Assembly: GCF_000317045.1 (NCBI RefSeq)
Contig: NC_019703.1
Span: forward strand, 3,976,934-4,040,933
Source of the DNA: Geitlerinema sp. PCC 7407
GTDB taxonomy: Bacteria; Cyanobacteriota; Cyanobacteriia; PCC-7407
Direction of reading: 5' to 3'
Length of the DNA: 64,000 nucleotides
Shown here: positions 50,406 through 58,590 of the stretch, piece after piece
Layout: every line of letters begins with the position of its first letter
How positions within the stretch are numbered: the first letter of the stretch is position 1
The notes under the pieces: generated by a model
Told to the model about the DNA's origin: nothing
Database searches by the model: none
Seen by the model: only the letters and a program-made list of their open reading frames with translations
Made by a program: the position numbers and the translations under genes

Positions 50406-51611
50406 CTAGGGGCGGCGCAGTCGGCGGCCCGCCTGGAGCAGGGGATCGGGCAAGTGGTCCTTGAGCCAGGTGCGCGATCGCTGCAAGGCAGCGTGGCGGC
50501 GGCTGCGCCGGATACACTGCCCTAGGGCGCTGACCCAGGACTCGGTGATTTGGGCGGCCTGGGCGGCTTCGAGGACACGCTCCATTTCGGTCAAGGGGCC
50601 AGCCTCGACCAGGGTTTCGGCGATCGCGCGATCGCTGATGTCGGCCTCAAAGCACGGGGGCAGCCCCACCCCCAAAATGCGAAAGTTGAGGATCGTGCGA
50701 ATGCACTTTTCGCAGCGGCCACAGTTGCGGTCAGCCAGAGCGCCCTGCCAGCAGACCCGCAGGTTGGCCAGGGCGTCGGGCCACTGGGCGATCGCCCGCA
50801 TCTTCTCCAGTCGGGCCGCCACGGCCCCATCGTGAACCACGCGAAAGGCGTGGCTCGACAGCAGCGGATCGGTCACCGGGTTGGAGCCGTAGGGAAAGGA
50901 GAGCGCCCGATAGGGAAACGAACTGGGGATCAAGCCGGTGGTGTAGCGGCCCTGGAAGAGGGCCAGACAGGAGGCCAGACCCGCGCCGAAAATGTCCTCC
51001 CAGTTCAGGCCGAGGCCCGCCAAGAGCGCTCGAAAATTCGTCTGGACGGGGATCAGGTCTAGGCCCAGGCTGGCTAACATGGCCTGCGATCGCGCCGCTG
51101 CTCGCCAAAAAGCTTCCTCTTGATCTAGAGCAATGTCGAGGCCGTGCACCATCACGCCCGCCTTCAGGGGCTGCTGCGATCGCCCGCAGAGTCCCTTGGC
51201 GTGGCGAAACGCCGTGAAGCAGCTATCCACGCCGCCCGAGAAAGTGGCGATCGCCCCGGGGTACTGGGCGGCTTCGGCCTCCGCCTCGCGATCGGCCTGC
51301 AAGTCCACCGGCTGGTACCAGTGCGATCGCCACTCCGACCAGGCCGCCTGAAACTCGGTCAAGTTGCGCAGCAGCACCGGGGACGCCGTCCCGTGGATCT
51401 GGAGGTCCGCCCGCCGCCGCATCGCCAAAAAGAGCGTCCCCATCACAAAGGGGTCCATCTGGGTCGTCAGGGCCTCCCGATGGGCCACCGGGAAGCGGTA
51501 CCACAGGGAGTGGCGGCTGCCGTCCCACAGCTCCAAAGTCGCGATCGCCGTTAGCAAATCCTCCGTCACGGTCGGGGCCTCGGGCCAGAGGTGCAGCTGT
51601 CGTGAAGCCAT
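50406..51611 (-). CDS. PP-loop ATP pyrophosphatase-like protein (QueC/WbpG-like fold) in hps cluster
   Basis: 401 residues. The N-terminal part (1-115) is unassigned. The nucleotide-binding PP-loop ATFSGGVDSCFTAFR lies near residue 125-140. A cysteine cluster RNCGRCEKCIRT near 300-310 resembles the zinc site of QueC-type enzymes. PP-loop enzymes adenylate a carbonyl or carboxylate before amidation or thiolation. WbpG-type members supply nitrogen to nucleotide sugars in surface glycan synthesis, which would suit this neighbourhood. The gene lies 59 bp downstream of the pyruvyl transferase gene on the same strand. The exact reaction is unknown. Confidence 0.75.
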   Translation of the reverse strand: MASRQLHLWPEAPTVTEDLLTAIATLELWDGSRHSLWYRFPVAHREALTTQMDPFVMGTLFLAMRRRADLQIHGTASPVLLRNLTEFQAAWSEWRSHWYQPVDLQADREAEAEAAQYPGAIATFSGGVDSCFTAFRHAKGLCGRSQQPLKAGVMVHGLDIALDQEEAFWRAAARSQAMLASLGLDLIPVQTNFRALLAGLGLNWEDIFGAGLASCLALFQGRYTTGLIPSSFPYRALSFPYGSNPVTDPLLSSHAFRVVHDGAVAARLEKMRAIAQWPDALANLRVCWQGALADRNCGRCEKCIRTILNFRILGVGLPPCFEADISDRAIAETLVEAGPLTEMERVLEAAQAAQITESWVSALGQCIRRSRRHAALQRSRTWLKDHLPDPLLQAGRRLRRP

Positions 51612-51670
51612 GAAACGCCTTCCTCATGCAGGGTACAGCAGGTTTTCAGCCCGACGCTCGGGCAGGTCCA

Positions 51671-52753
51671 TCACAGGTCCATCAATAGAGTGGGCAAATC
51701 CGCCGCCGAACGCGCAAACCGGCCCCAGGGAATGTCACAAGTCCAGGTCTCGTAAAACGCCTCGTTCTTGAAATAGGCATTGGGCAAGAAAACGTGGGGA
51801 ATCCCCGCCAGCACACACAAAATGTGGCCGTGCAGGCGATTGGTCACCACCCGGCGATAGCGGCTGAACTGGTACAGGCCGCTGTGGGCCACGTCCCACG
51901 AGCCGCGCAGGACGGCCCCATCGGTGCGCTGACTCGCCTGGGCGATCGCCCCTGAGCGGTGCCACTGCTGGCGCGAGAGCCACTCACCGGGCGTCGCCAG
52001 TCCCCGCTGCCAGCCCTCCCGCACCAGCCGCACCAGCCCCGGCACCCGCCAGTAAATCGCCTCCGGTCGGGGCACCGTGTCTCGATACCACCAGCGCCCC
52101 GCCGACCAGTCCGCCATTACCCAGGCGCGCTCCTGGGCCAGAGCTTCGCCAAAATCCGCATTGAGCTCCCGGTCGTCGCGGCAGTGGTAGAGCAGGGGCG
52201 ACTGGCGCGGCGGAAAGGGCAGCGTCACGAGGCCTGCCAGCTGAAACGCCATGTCCGGCGCAAGCAGCACCTTGCAGCCGTCAAAGTACTGCTGCGCCGT
52301 GGCGTAACTGCGGCGATCGCGCAGCACCAAAGTCAGATCTGGGTGGGCGTTAAACTGCTTGGCCACTCGCTCCAGCGCCGCCTGCTCTCGGAAGTGCAGC
52401 GTCTGGGGCAGCAAGATCAGCGGGCGATCGCGATAGCGCTCCACGATGCGCTCTCGAAACGCCTGATTCACCGGCCAAATGTCCCCAAAGTTGCCGCCGC
52501 CCTGGAGCAGGATCGGCCCCTCCCCCACCCGCGCCGCCAGATCAGCCTCCGAAAAATTCTTGGGATTGGCCACGTAGGAGACTCGAGCACCGCGAGTTTG
52601 GGTGAGATAGAGCAGCGTGCCCAGCCCAATCAGGTGATCGCCCACGTTGAGATAGTTGGGATAGTCCAGCAGCGCGCAGGTCTCGAAGGCAGGCAGGGCC
52701 GCCAGCGCATCGTGCAGGGCAGACTTGAGAGCAGCGGGCGTCGTTAGACTCAT
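51671..52753 (-). CDS. Polysaccharide pyruvyl transferase family protein
   Basis: About 360 residues from ATG 52753 (MSLTTPAALK). Family patterns are LLDYPNYLNVGDHLIGLGTL near the N-terminus, ILLQGGGNFGDIW, and the C-terminal TNRLHGHILCVLAGIPHVFL. These enzymes add a pyruvate ketal from PEP to sugars of exopolysaccharides, giving the polymer negative charge. It sits 22 bp after the GT4 gene and belongs to the same leftward operon. Confidence 0.9.
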   Translation of the reverse strand: MSLTTPAALKSALHDALAALPAFETCALLDYPNYLNVGDHLIGLGTLLYLTQTRGARVSYVANPKNFSEADLAARVGEGPILLQGGGNFGDIWPVNQAFRERIVERYRDRPLILLPQTLHFREQAALERVAKQFNAHPDLTLVLRDRRSYATAQQYFDGCKVLLAPDMAFQLAGLVTLPFPPRQSPLLYHCRDDRELNADFGEALAQERAWVMADWSAGRWWYRDTVPRPEAIYWRVPGLVRLVREGWQRGLATPGEWLSRQQWHRSGAIAQASQRTDGAVLRGSWDVAHSGLYQFSRYRRVVTNRLHGHILCVLAGIPHVFLPNAYFKNEAFYETWTCDIPWGRFARSAADLPTLLMDL

Positions 52754-52775
52754 GATGATCTTGCTGGGTCCTGTC

Positions 52776-53948
52776 TCAAGGGCGAACAACGGCTTCGAGT
52801 AGCTGAGCCGCCTCAGCGCAAATGGTCCGCCAGTTCAGGCGAGCCTGATATTCCTCAAAGGCAGTCAGCGCCAAGGCTCGGTAGCGATCGCGGTTTTCCA
52901 TCAGCGGCTGAATATAGTCGCAATAGTCCGCCGCAGGGGCATCCAAGGGAAAACAGCGGCCATTGCGGCCCTCAGTGATAATCGACGGAATTCCCCCCAC
53001 CTGAGTCGTTAGGCAGGGCACCCCCAGGGCATTGGCCTCCGCCAGCGCGTGGGGCGAGCAGTCCGCCGTCGTCGGCAAAATCAGAAAATGCGCTCCCGAA
53101 ATCACCGATCGCAGCTGGGTCAGCCCGGACACCGTGGATTTGTCCAAAAAGCCCAGGATCTTCACCCAGTCCGGCCAGGTCGCTCGGGCGCGCGGCACCC
53201 CGCCGACTACCCACAGCTCCGTGGGGATGCCCCGCTGCCGGAGGGCCTCGGCCACCGCCAGCGCCACTTCGCCGCCCTTGCGCTGCCAATCTCCCCCCAA
53301 AAACAGCAGCCGGCAAGGCTGGGGCGATCGCTGCTCGATCAAGCTCTCTACTTCAGCGCGGCTCAGCGCAAAGTCCAGATTGGCCCCCCAGGGAATCATG
53401 CTGACTTTGTCCGGGTCCAGGTGGTAGAGGGCGATCGCCTGCTGAGCCGCCCACTGCGAGGTATAGACCACCCGCGCGCAGCCCTCGAGCGATCGCCGCT
53501 CCATCGCCAAAATATTTCGCCGCGTCTCCCCGCACAGATTGCTCAGGTAAGGATAAAAATCAATCAGCGCGCCCAGGGGCGCATCCGTCCACAAAACCAC
53601 TGGCCGATCGGCGTTGAGCGCCGCCACAGGCACAACATTTTCGGGACACAGCACCACCTCCGCCGCCGAAGTGCGAAGCTGACGCATCACCTGCTGGCCA
53701 TAGTCCCGCACGATCACCGGCTCCGCCCAGCGATAGTAATCCTTGCCAAAGCAGCGGCGATAAAGATTCCACTTCACCTTGGTCCGCAGAGAAGGGCGCT
53801 TGCGCAGACCGCCAATGAAGTCCACCGCCATCCCCCGCGCCAGCAGCTGCTGAGTAATGTGCTGGCCCGCCTGACACAGGCCCGGCTGCGTCGTCGGCCA
53901 GGTCTCCGGGCGCTGGACATCGTACACCGTCACGCAGGCTATCCTCAT
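52776..53948 (-). CDS. Glycosyltransferase family 4 protein
   Basis: About 390 residues from ATG 53948, preceded by GGAGGAGGG. The N-terminal Rossmann-like part (MRIACVTVYDV) and a C-terminal GT4 domain (LLFLGGDWQRKGGEVAL; SPHALAEANALGVPCLTT) are present. The reading frame extends upstream to 54464, but that is the shadow of the GT2 gene. It transfers a sugar from a nucleotide donor in the cytoplasm. It overlaps the previous gene (ATGA), so translation is coupled. Confidence 0.92.
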   Translation of the reverse strand: MRIACVTVYDVQRPETWPTTQPGLCQAGQHITQQLLARGMAVDFIGGLRKRPSLRTKVKWNLYRRCFGKDYYRWAEPVIVRDYGQQVMRQLRTSAAEVVLCPENVVPVAALNADRPVVLWTDAPLGALIDFYPYLSNLCGETRRNILAMERRSLEGCARVVYTSQWAAQQAIALYHLDPDKVSMIPWGANLDFALSRAEVESLIEQRSPQPCRLLFLGGDWQRKGGEVALAVAEALRQRGIPTELWVVGGVPRARATWPDWVKILGFLDKSTVSGLTQLRSVISGAHFLILPTTADCSPHALAEANALGVPCLTTQVGGIPSIITEGRNGRCFPLDAPAADYCDYIQPLMENRDRYRALALTAFEEYQARLNWRTICAEAAQLLEAVVRP

Positions 53949-54925
53949 TGGCCCTCCTCCCGCCGCCGGCCCCAAAACATCCACGGACTGAGCAGCCGCC
54001 CCAGACGGGCCTCCATTTCCCAGGCCTTGCCCGGGTCCGCGGCCAGCTGACCGCGAAACTGGAGATAGAAAGCAGCGACTTTGTAGGCGTCGACGACCCC
54101 GTAGCCCAGGGTCAGCACCGGCATCAAGGCCCGCTGCCACGGCTGCTGCCAGCGCGCAATGCGCAGGGCGTGATTGGACAAGCCCGAGGTGCGGGCCAGC
54201 TTGCGCAGATAGGCCGCCTCGAAGCGATGGGGAGGAATGTGGTGCCAGACCACCATGGCTGGATTGTGCCACACCTCCCACGGGCCGTTTTGGATGTAGT
54301 ACAACACTTCCAAGTCTTCGCAGGAGCCCAGGAAGGTCTGGTGCTTCTCGTCGCGGCCCCCGAGGAGCAGGCGCGGCGGCAGGCTCTGCTGCCAGGCCTG
54401 CTTGCGCACCACCGACCCAGGGGCGATCGGGATTCGGCGAGGTTTGGCCGTGCGCTGATAGCAAAAGGGCTCCGGACCGCGATCTTGGATAGCAATCAAG
54501 TTTTTGGCCTGCTCAAAATAGTCCGGCGGCGGTGCGTCCAGCTTGGCGCGGACGATCGCCCCGTAGGCCCCGGCCTGGGGATGGCTCTGGCCAAAGGCAT
54601 GGGCCGCCGCCACCCAGGTCGGATCGGGGAGATTGTCATCGTCTAGAAAGCCGATCAGGTCGCTGCGGGCCTCGGCCACCGCCCGCTGGCGAGCATAGGT
54701 CACCCCCTGACGCCCCTCGAAGCAATAGCGAATTTCGCTGTGGGGGAGGGACCACGCCTGGGCATAGCGGGCGACGACGGCGGCGGTGTCGTCGGTGCTG
54801 TTGTTGTCCACGACGAGGATTTCCCAGGCGATCGCCCCGAGCTGGGTCTGGGCCTGAAGGGCCTCTAGGACTTCGGGAATGCGAGTCGCGCCGTTATAGG
54901 TGCAAATGGCAACGCTAAAATCCAC
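53945..54925 (-). CDS. GT2 glycosyltransferase (HpsE-like)
   Basis: 326 residues. GT-A fold with FSVAICTYNGATRIPEVL at the start, VVDNNSTDDT, and IGFLDDDNLPDPTWV (the DxD metal site). The acceptor region has GSCEDLEVLYYIQ. The C-terminal 70 residues form a hydrophobic helix pair likely to sit on the membrane. It is a paralogue of the next upstream gene (similar throughout). It should add a sugar to the lipid-linked hormogonium polysaccharide. Confidence 0.92.
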   Translation of the reverse strand: MDFSVAICTYNGATRIPEVLEALQAQTQLGAIAWEILVVDNNSTDDTAAVVARYAQAWSLPHSEIRYCFEGRQGVTYARQRAVAEARSDLIGFLDDDNLPDPTWVAAAHAFGQSHPQAGAYGAIVRAKLDAPPPDYFEQAKNLIAIQDRGPEPFCYQRTAKPRRIPIAPGSVVRKQAWQQSLPPRLLLGGRDEKHQTFLGSCEDLEVLYYIQNGPWEVWHNPAMVVWHHIPPHRFEAAYLRKLARTSGLSNHALRIARWQQPWQRALMPVLTLGYGVVDAYKVAAFYLQFRGQLAADPGKAWEMEARLGRLLSPWMFWGRRREEGQ

Positions 54926-54965
54926 GCAGAAATCTCACCATGGTAAGGATAGGGAGCGATCGCGC

Positions 54966-55961
54966 CTAGGAGAGCGAGGGCGGACGCCGAAACCAAAAAA
55001 ACAGCGGACTAATCAAGCTCGCCCAGTAAAGCTGCATTTCGCAGGCCGCCACTACATCGGTCTGGACCTGGCGGCGATGGCGCAGCAGGTGACGCAGGAT
55101 CTTGCGGCCATCATTGAGGGCGTAGAGCACAAGAGCCCCGGGGCGCTGCCAAGCCGGGAAACTCAGCATCCGCGTCCGGTAGCGGCTCAAGCCAATGCCA
55201 AAAAAGAGCTTTTTGAGATAGTCGGCCTCCAGGCGACTGCGGGGAATGCGGTGGTGCACGACCATGGCGGGGTTGTACCAGATTTGCCACTGGGCCCGCT
55301 GGAGGTGCAGCAACGCTTCTAGGTCTTCTCCGGCCAGCATGCTGCCGCCGACCCGGCCCGCCAGGACGAGGGTTTCCGGTACGTGGGCCTGCCAGGCTTC
55401 GCGCCGCACCACCAGCCCGGCACCAGGCGGCAGGACTTTGCGATCGGGCAGATAGGGCAGGGGGTCTTCGCCGCGATCGATGATGGCCAGGAACGGCTGA
55501 ATCCGCTCGAAGTTGGGGGGTGGGGGTACCTCAAAGTCACCCAGCACGCGGCTGCCAAAGGCGCCCAGCTGGGGGCGATCGCGCCCAAAGGCCACCGCCG
55601 CCGCCACCCAGCCCGGATCGGGGCAGTTATCGTCATCGAGGAACCCGACCCACTGTCCGCGAGCAGCCTGAATGGCGCGATCGCGGGCAAAGGCCAGTCC
55701 CTGGCGCGTCTCCTGGACGTAGATCAGCGGCACCTGATGCGGCCAGTTTTGCTGATAGCGCTGCACGATCGCCGGAGTGGCGTCTTGACTGTTGTTATCG
55801 ATGACGATTACTTCCCAGCGCAGACCCTCAACCCCCGTTTGCCCCCGCAGCGCGTCGAGGACGAACGGCAGGCGCGACTCACCGTTATAGGTACAAATCG
55901 CCACCGTCAGGTTGAACGAATTCGGCAACATCAGGGCGTCAGGCAGAGGCGGACAAGCCAT
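54966..55961 (-). CDS. hpsE: GT2 glycosyltransferase (HpsE type)
   Basis: About 331 residues from ATG 55961; ATG 55931 (MLPNSFN) and a longer start at 56030 are alternatives. It contains LTVAICTYNGESRLPFVL, VIDNNSQDAT, VGFLDDDNCPDPGWV (DxD site) and LAGEDLEALLHLQ, closely related to its downstream neighbour. It is the first gene of the GT2-GT2-GT4-pyruvyl transferase-PP-loop set. The HpsE name is given to this GT2 family in hormogonium loci, so the symbol is an assignment by similarity and place. Confidence 0.88.
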   Translation of the reverse strand: MACPPLPDALMLPNSFNLTVAICTYNGESRLPFVLDALRGQTGVEGLRWEVIVIDNNSQDATPAIVQRYQQNWPHQVPLIYVQETRQGLAFARDRAIQAARGQWVGFLDDDNCPDPGWVAAAVAFGRDRPQLGAFGSRVLGDFEVPPPPNFERIQPFLAIIDRGEDPLPYLPDRKVLPPGAGLVVRREAWQAHVPETLVLAGRVGGSMLAGEDLEALLHLQRAQWQIWYNPAMVVHHRIPRSRLEADYLKKLFFGIGLSRYRTRMLSFPAWQRPGALVLYALNDGRKILRHLLRHRRQVQTDVVAACEMQLYWASLISPLFFWFRRPPSLS

Positions 55962-56335
55962 GGTCAGCTCAGAAAAACAGCACCCAGCGAAGATCTCCCC
56001 TATGGTACCCAGCTCCTTCCGGAAATCCACGCGCTCAGGGGCGATCGCGCGATCGGCGTTCCCAGACCCAAAAAAATGGTTGATTGGTTGATTTGCAAGT
56101 GAGTTTTAATGCTTAGTCTGGGAACACTTATTCCAAAGGCCATCAGAGCCCAGCATTCCCTTCACCTGCAAGGCTCACGCGATCGCCTTTTTCGGATGGC
56201 TCGTAGGGCTTCCTACCCCTCCGAGATTCGGTTCTCTCTCCTCGTCCTGGGCCGCTTCCAAACCTAGGATGGAATTATCGCTCTTAGCACAGATCTTGCT
56301 TCCGCTGTGAAGTGATCTAAGGAGTTTAATGCTTC
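55962..56335. other. Spacer between hpsE and the CP12-like gene
   Basis: 374 bp. It contains a perfect 10-bp inverted repeat GTTCCCAGAC (56058-56067) / GTCTGGGAAC (56116-56125); within its loop, two copies of GGTTGATT (56078-56093). A promoter-like TAGGATGGAA element (56265) is listed separately. The hps promoter and the CP12 promoter diverge from here. Confidence 0.5.
56265..56291 (+). promoter_or_regulatory. TAGGAT element upstream of the CP12-like gene
   Basis: TAGGATGGAA then GCTCTTAGCACA after a 5-nt gap. A nearly identical string lies upstream of the MBOAT gene at 56871. TAGGAT resembles cyanobacterial -10 boxes; it is 71 bp before the CP12 start. No clear -35 is visible. Confidence 0.35.
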
Positions 56336-56641
56336 ATGTCTAACTTTACCCATTCCACCCCCAACGCTTCTCGCTTCAGCCCTCGCGAAGCGGCTCGTCC
56401 CTGGAATGCGCCTTACAGCAGCACCGCTTCCCTCGCAGAGCGCATTCAGGCCGCTCGGGAACAGGCGCGGGCTATGACGGACCACTACGGTCTGTATTCC
56501 AGCGAGGCGGCGATCGCCTGGGAAGCCGTCGAAGAGCTGCTCGCCCAGGCCGCTCACCAGCGCCTCAGAGCCGCTAGCCCCCTAGAAGCCTACTGCCAAG
56601 AATTTCCCGACGCGCCAGAAGCGCGGATGTACGACGTCTAG
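56336..56641 (+). CDS. CP12-family protein with three of four cysteines missing
   Basis: 101 residues. The CP12 core AWEAVEELLAQAAH (61-74) and the C-terminal module SPLEAYCQEFPDAPEARMYD are unmistakable. Canonical CP12 forms two disulfides that clamp GAPDH and phosphoribulokinase in the dark. Here the only cysteine is Cys87: the C-terminal partner is Ala96, the Cys before the core is Ala58, and the N-terminal one is absent. It also has a 35-residue Ser/Asn-rich N-terminal extension. Disulfide switching within a monomer is therefore impossible. AAGGAG lies 11 bp before the ATG. Another ATG at 56329 is out of frame and ends after four codons. Confidence 0.85.
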   Translation: MSNFTHSTPNASRFSPREAARPWNAPYSSTASLAERIQAAREQARAMTDHYGLYSSEAAIAWEAVEELLAQAAHQRLRAASPLEAYCQEFPDAPEARMYDV

Positions 56642-56870
56642 GCTCTAAATCCCTGGGCGATCTTTGGCAACGCTCCTCACCGTCGGCTCTCTGCTTCGCC
56701 TCCCACACTCGTCTTGCGGGAGGCGATCGCATTTTAAAACCTGGTGCCAAATCAGAGGGTTCAAGCCTCCTCCTTGACTTGAGCTTCATGTCCCCTGGGG
56801 CGAACAGCAAAACTCAGGTTTCGTCCGTGAAGATACGGAGAATCCCCTAGCGTCCCTCAGGCTCTGTGCG

Positions 56871-56895
56871 TAGGATGGAACGAAGCTCTAGCACA
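56871..56895 (+). promoter_or_regulatory. TAGGAT element upstream of the MBOAT gene
   Basis: TAGGATGGAA, 4-nt gap, GCTCTAGCACA: the same pattern as at 56265-56291. It is 44 bp before the MBOAT start. The two genes may share a promoter type. Confidence 0.35.
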
Positions 56896-56914
56896 CGTGC
56901 GCCCTGCCGACGCC

Positions 56915-58486
56915 ATGCTATTCAACTCCTACGAATTCATTCTGTTATTTTTGCCGGTGACGCTGTGGGTGTTTGCCCAGCTAGGACGCCGCAACTGGAC
57001 TGAAGCAGCCCTTGCGTGGCTGGCGATCGCCTCTTTGGGATTCTATGCCTGGTGGAACCCGCCCTATCTAGCCCTGTTCGCGTTTTCCATCGGCTTCAAC
57101 TACCTCGTAGGCTCCACCCTCAGCCACCGCGACTGGCTGGGATTTAGCCGCAAGCTGCTGCTGGGCTTTGGCATTGTGGTCAACCTGGCCCTGATTGGCT
57201 ATTACAAATACGCCAATTTTTTCCTCAGCAATGTGAACACCCTTTTGGGCAGCGACTGGACCCTGGGCTCCATTATTTTGCCGCTGGGAATTTCCTTTTT
57301 CACCTTCCAGCAAATCACCTATTTGATTGACGCCTACAATCAAGAAACCAAAGAATACAACTTTGTTAAATACTGTCTTTTTGTGAGTTTCTTTCCGCAG
57401 CTGATTGCCGGTCCCATTGTTCACCATCGCGAGGTGATGCCCCAGTTTCAGGACCGCTCGATCTATCAGCTTCGAGATGACAACTTATCGGTGGGTCTAA
57501 CGATTTTTTCTCTGGGTCTGTTCAAGAAAGTCATCTTTGCCGATAGCGTGGCCGTCTACGCGACGCCGGTTTTTGATATGGCGGCCCAGGGAGGAACCCC
57601 TGCCTTCGGGGAAGCGTGGTGCGGTGCTCTGGCCTACACTTTGCAGCTTTATTTTGATTTTTCGGGCTACTCCGACATGGCTATGGGCGCAGCGCGGCTG
57701 TTTGGCATTCGGCTGCCGCTCAACTTTCACTCTCCCTACAAAGCCGTCAGCATGATTGATTTTTGGCGGCGCTGGCACATCACGCTGTCGCGGTTTCTGC
57801 GGGACTATCTCTACATTCCCCTGGGCGGCAACCGCAAGGGCGAACTGCGGCGATATTTCAACCTGTTTGTGACCATGCTGCTGGGCGGCCTGTGGCACGG
57901 CGCGGGCTGGACCTTTGTGCTGTGGGGTGGCCTCCACGGCAGTTACTTGGTGATTAACCATGGGTGGCGATCGCTCCTCAAGAGGCTGGGCGTGGATCTC
58001 AAGCGGCCCCATCCCGTGGCCCAGGGCTGCGGCTGGGCGCTGACTTTTGGGGCAGTGGTGGTGGGCTGGGTGCTGTTCCGGGCGGCGAACCTGGAGGCGG
58101 CGCTGCTGATCCTCAAGGCCATGTTTGGCGGCAATGGCATTTCGCTGCCGGCCAGCTTTGAGCCGGTGCTGGGCTTCTTGCAGGCTTGGGGGGTCCAGTT
58201 TGCGGGGCTCCAAGGCCCCACGAAGCTGCCTTCGCGATCGGCGATCGCCTGGATTGGCGGGCTGCTAATCGTGGCTTGGTACTTCCCCAATACCCAGGAG
58301 TGGCTGGCCAAGTACCGCCCTGCGCTGGACTTCCCCAGTCGACCCGGCGAAGGGCGACTGTCGGGCGTTTGGCGACGCCTGCGCTGGCGGCCGACCCTGG
58401 GCTGGTCGCTGGTGATGAGCGGCCTCGCAGCCTACAGCATTTTGTCGCTGGCCAAGCCGACGGAATTTTTGTATTTCCAGTTTTAG
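56915..58486 (+). CDS. MBOAT-family O-acyltransferase (AlgI-like)
   Basis: 523 residues from ATG 56915 (MLFNSYEFILLF); a GTG six codons earlier is in frame. About 11 membrane helices. MBOAT features are QITYLIDAYN, FPQLIAGPIVH, FDFSGYSDMAMG, the WRRWHITLSRFLRDYLYIPLGG segment and the catalytic His in LLGGLWHGAGWTFV. AlgI-type proteins pass acetyl groups across the membrane for O-acetylation of exopolysaccharide. A partner SGNH/AlgX-like gene normally follows but is not here: the next gene is tnpB. It could modify the nearby hps polysaccharide (inference). Confidence 0.93.
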   Translation: MLFNSYEFILLFLPVTLWVFAQLGRRNWTEAALAWLAIASLGFYAWWNPPYLALFAFSIGFNYLVGSTLSHRDWLGFSRKLLLGFGIVVNLALIGYYKYANFFLSNVNTLLGSDWTLGSIILPLGISFFTFQQITYLIDAYNQETKEYNFVKYCLFVSFFPQLIAGPIVHHREVMPQFQDRSIYQLRDDNLSVGLTIFSLGLFKKVIFADSVAVYATPVFDMAAQGGTPAFGEAWCGALAYTLQLYFDFSGYSDMAMGAARLFGIRLPLNFHSPYKAVSMIDFWRRWHITLSRFLRDYLYIPLGGNRKGELRRYFNLFVTMLLGGLWHGAGWTFVLWGGLHGSYLVINHGWRSLLKRLGVDLKRPHPVAQGCGWALTFGAVVVGWVLFRAANLEAALLILKAMFGGNGISLPASFEPVLGFLQAWGVQFAGLQGPTKLPSRSAIAWIGGLLIVAWYFPNTQEWLAKYRPALDFPSRPGEGRLSGVWRRLRWRPTLGWSLVMSGLAAYSILSLAKPTEFLYFQF

Positions 58487-58550
58487 GAGCAGTTTTGGGG
58501 GCAGTTTTGGGGCCGGTCTTGGGGTGGGCTCTGGGGGCGATCGCCCTTCC
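58487..58550. repeat. Degenerate GCAGTTTTGGGG-type repeat after the MBOAT stop
   Basis: Four imperfect 12-14-bp units (GCAGTTTTGGG, GCAGTTTTGGGG, CCGGTCTTGGGG, TGGGCTCTGGGGG) follow directly on the stop codon. The stretch is G/T-rich on the plus strand and ends at a HIP1 site. It has the look of expanded simple sequence; no function is evident. It may lie beyond the right edge of the tnpB unit. Confidence 0.6.
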
Positions 58551-58590
58551 CCCGGCGTCGGCGCAAGGATGCTGATAGGGTGACATACTC

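Noticed and set aside
53949-54464. N-terminal extension of the GT4 frame
   Set aside because: Low-complexity Gly/Ala/Pro/Arg sequence that lies over the GT2 gene; the real start is ATG 53948 with a strong ribosome site.
56745-56780. tRNA T-arm-like GGGTTCAAGCC
   Set aside because: The T stem does not pair and no D or anticodon arm lies upstream.
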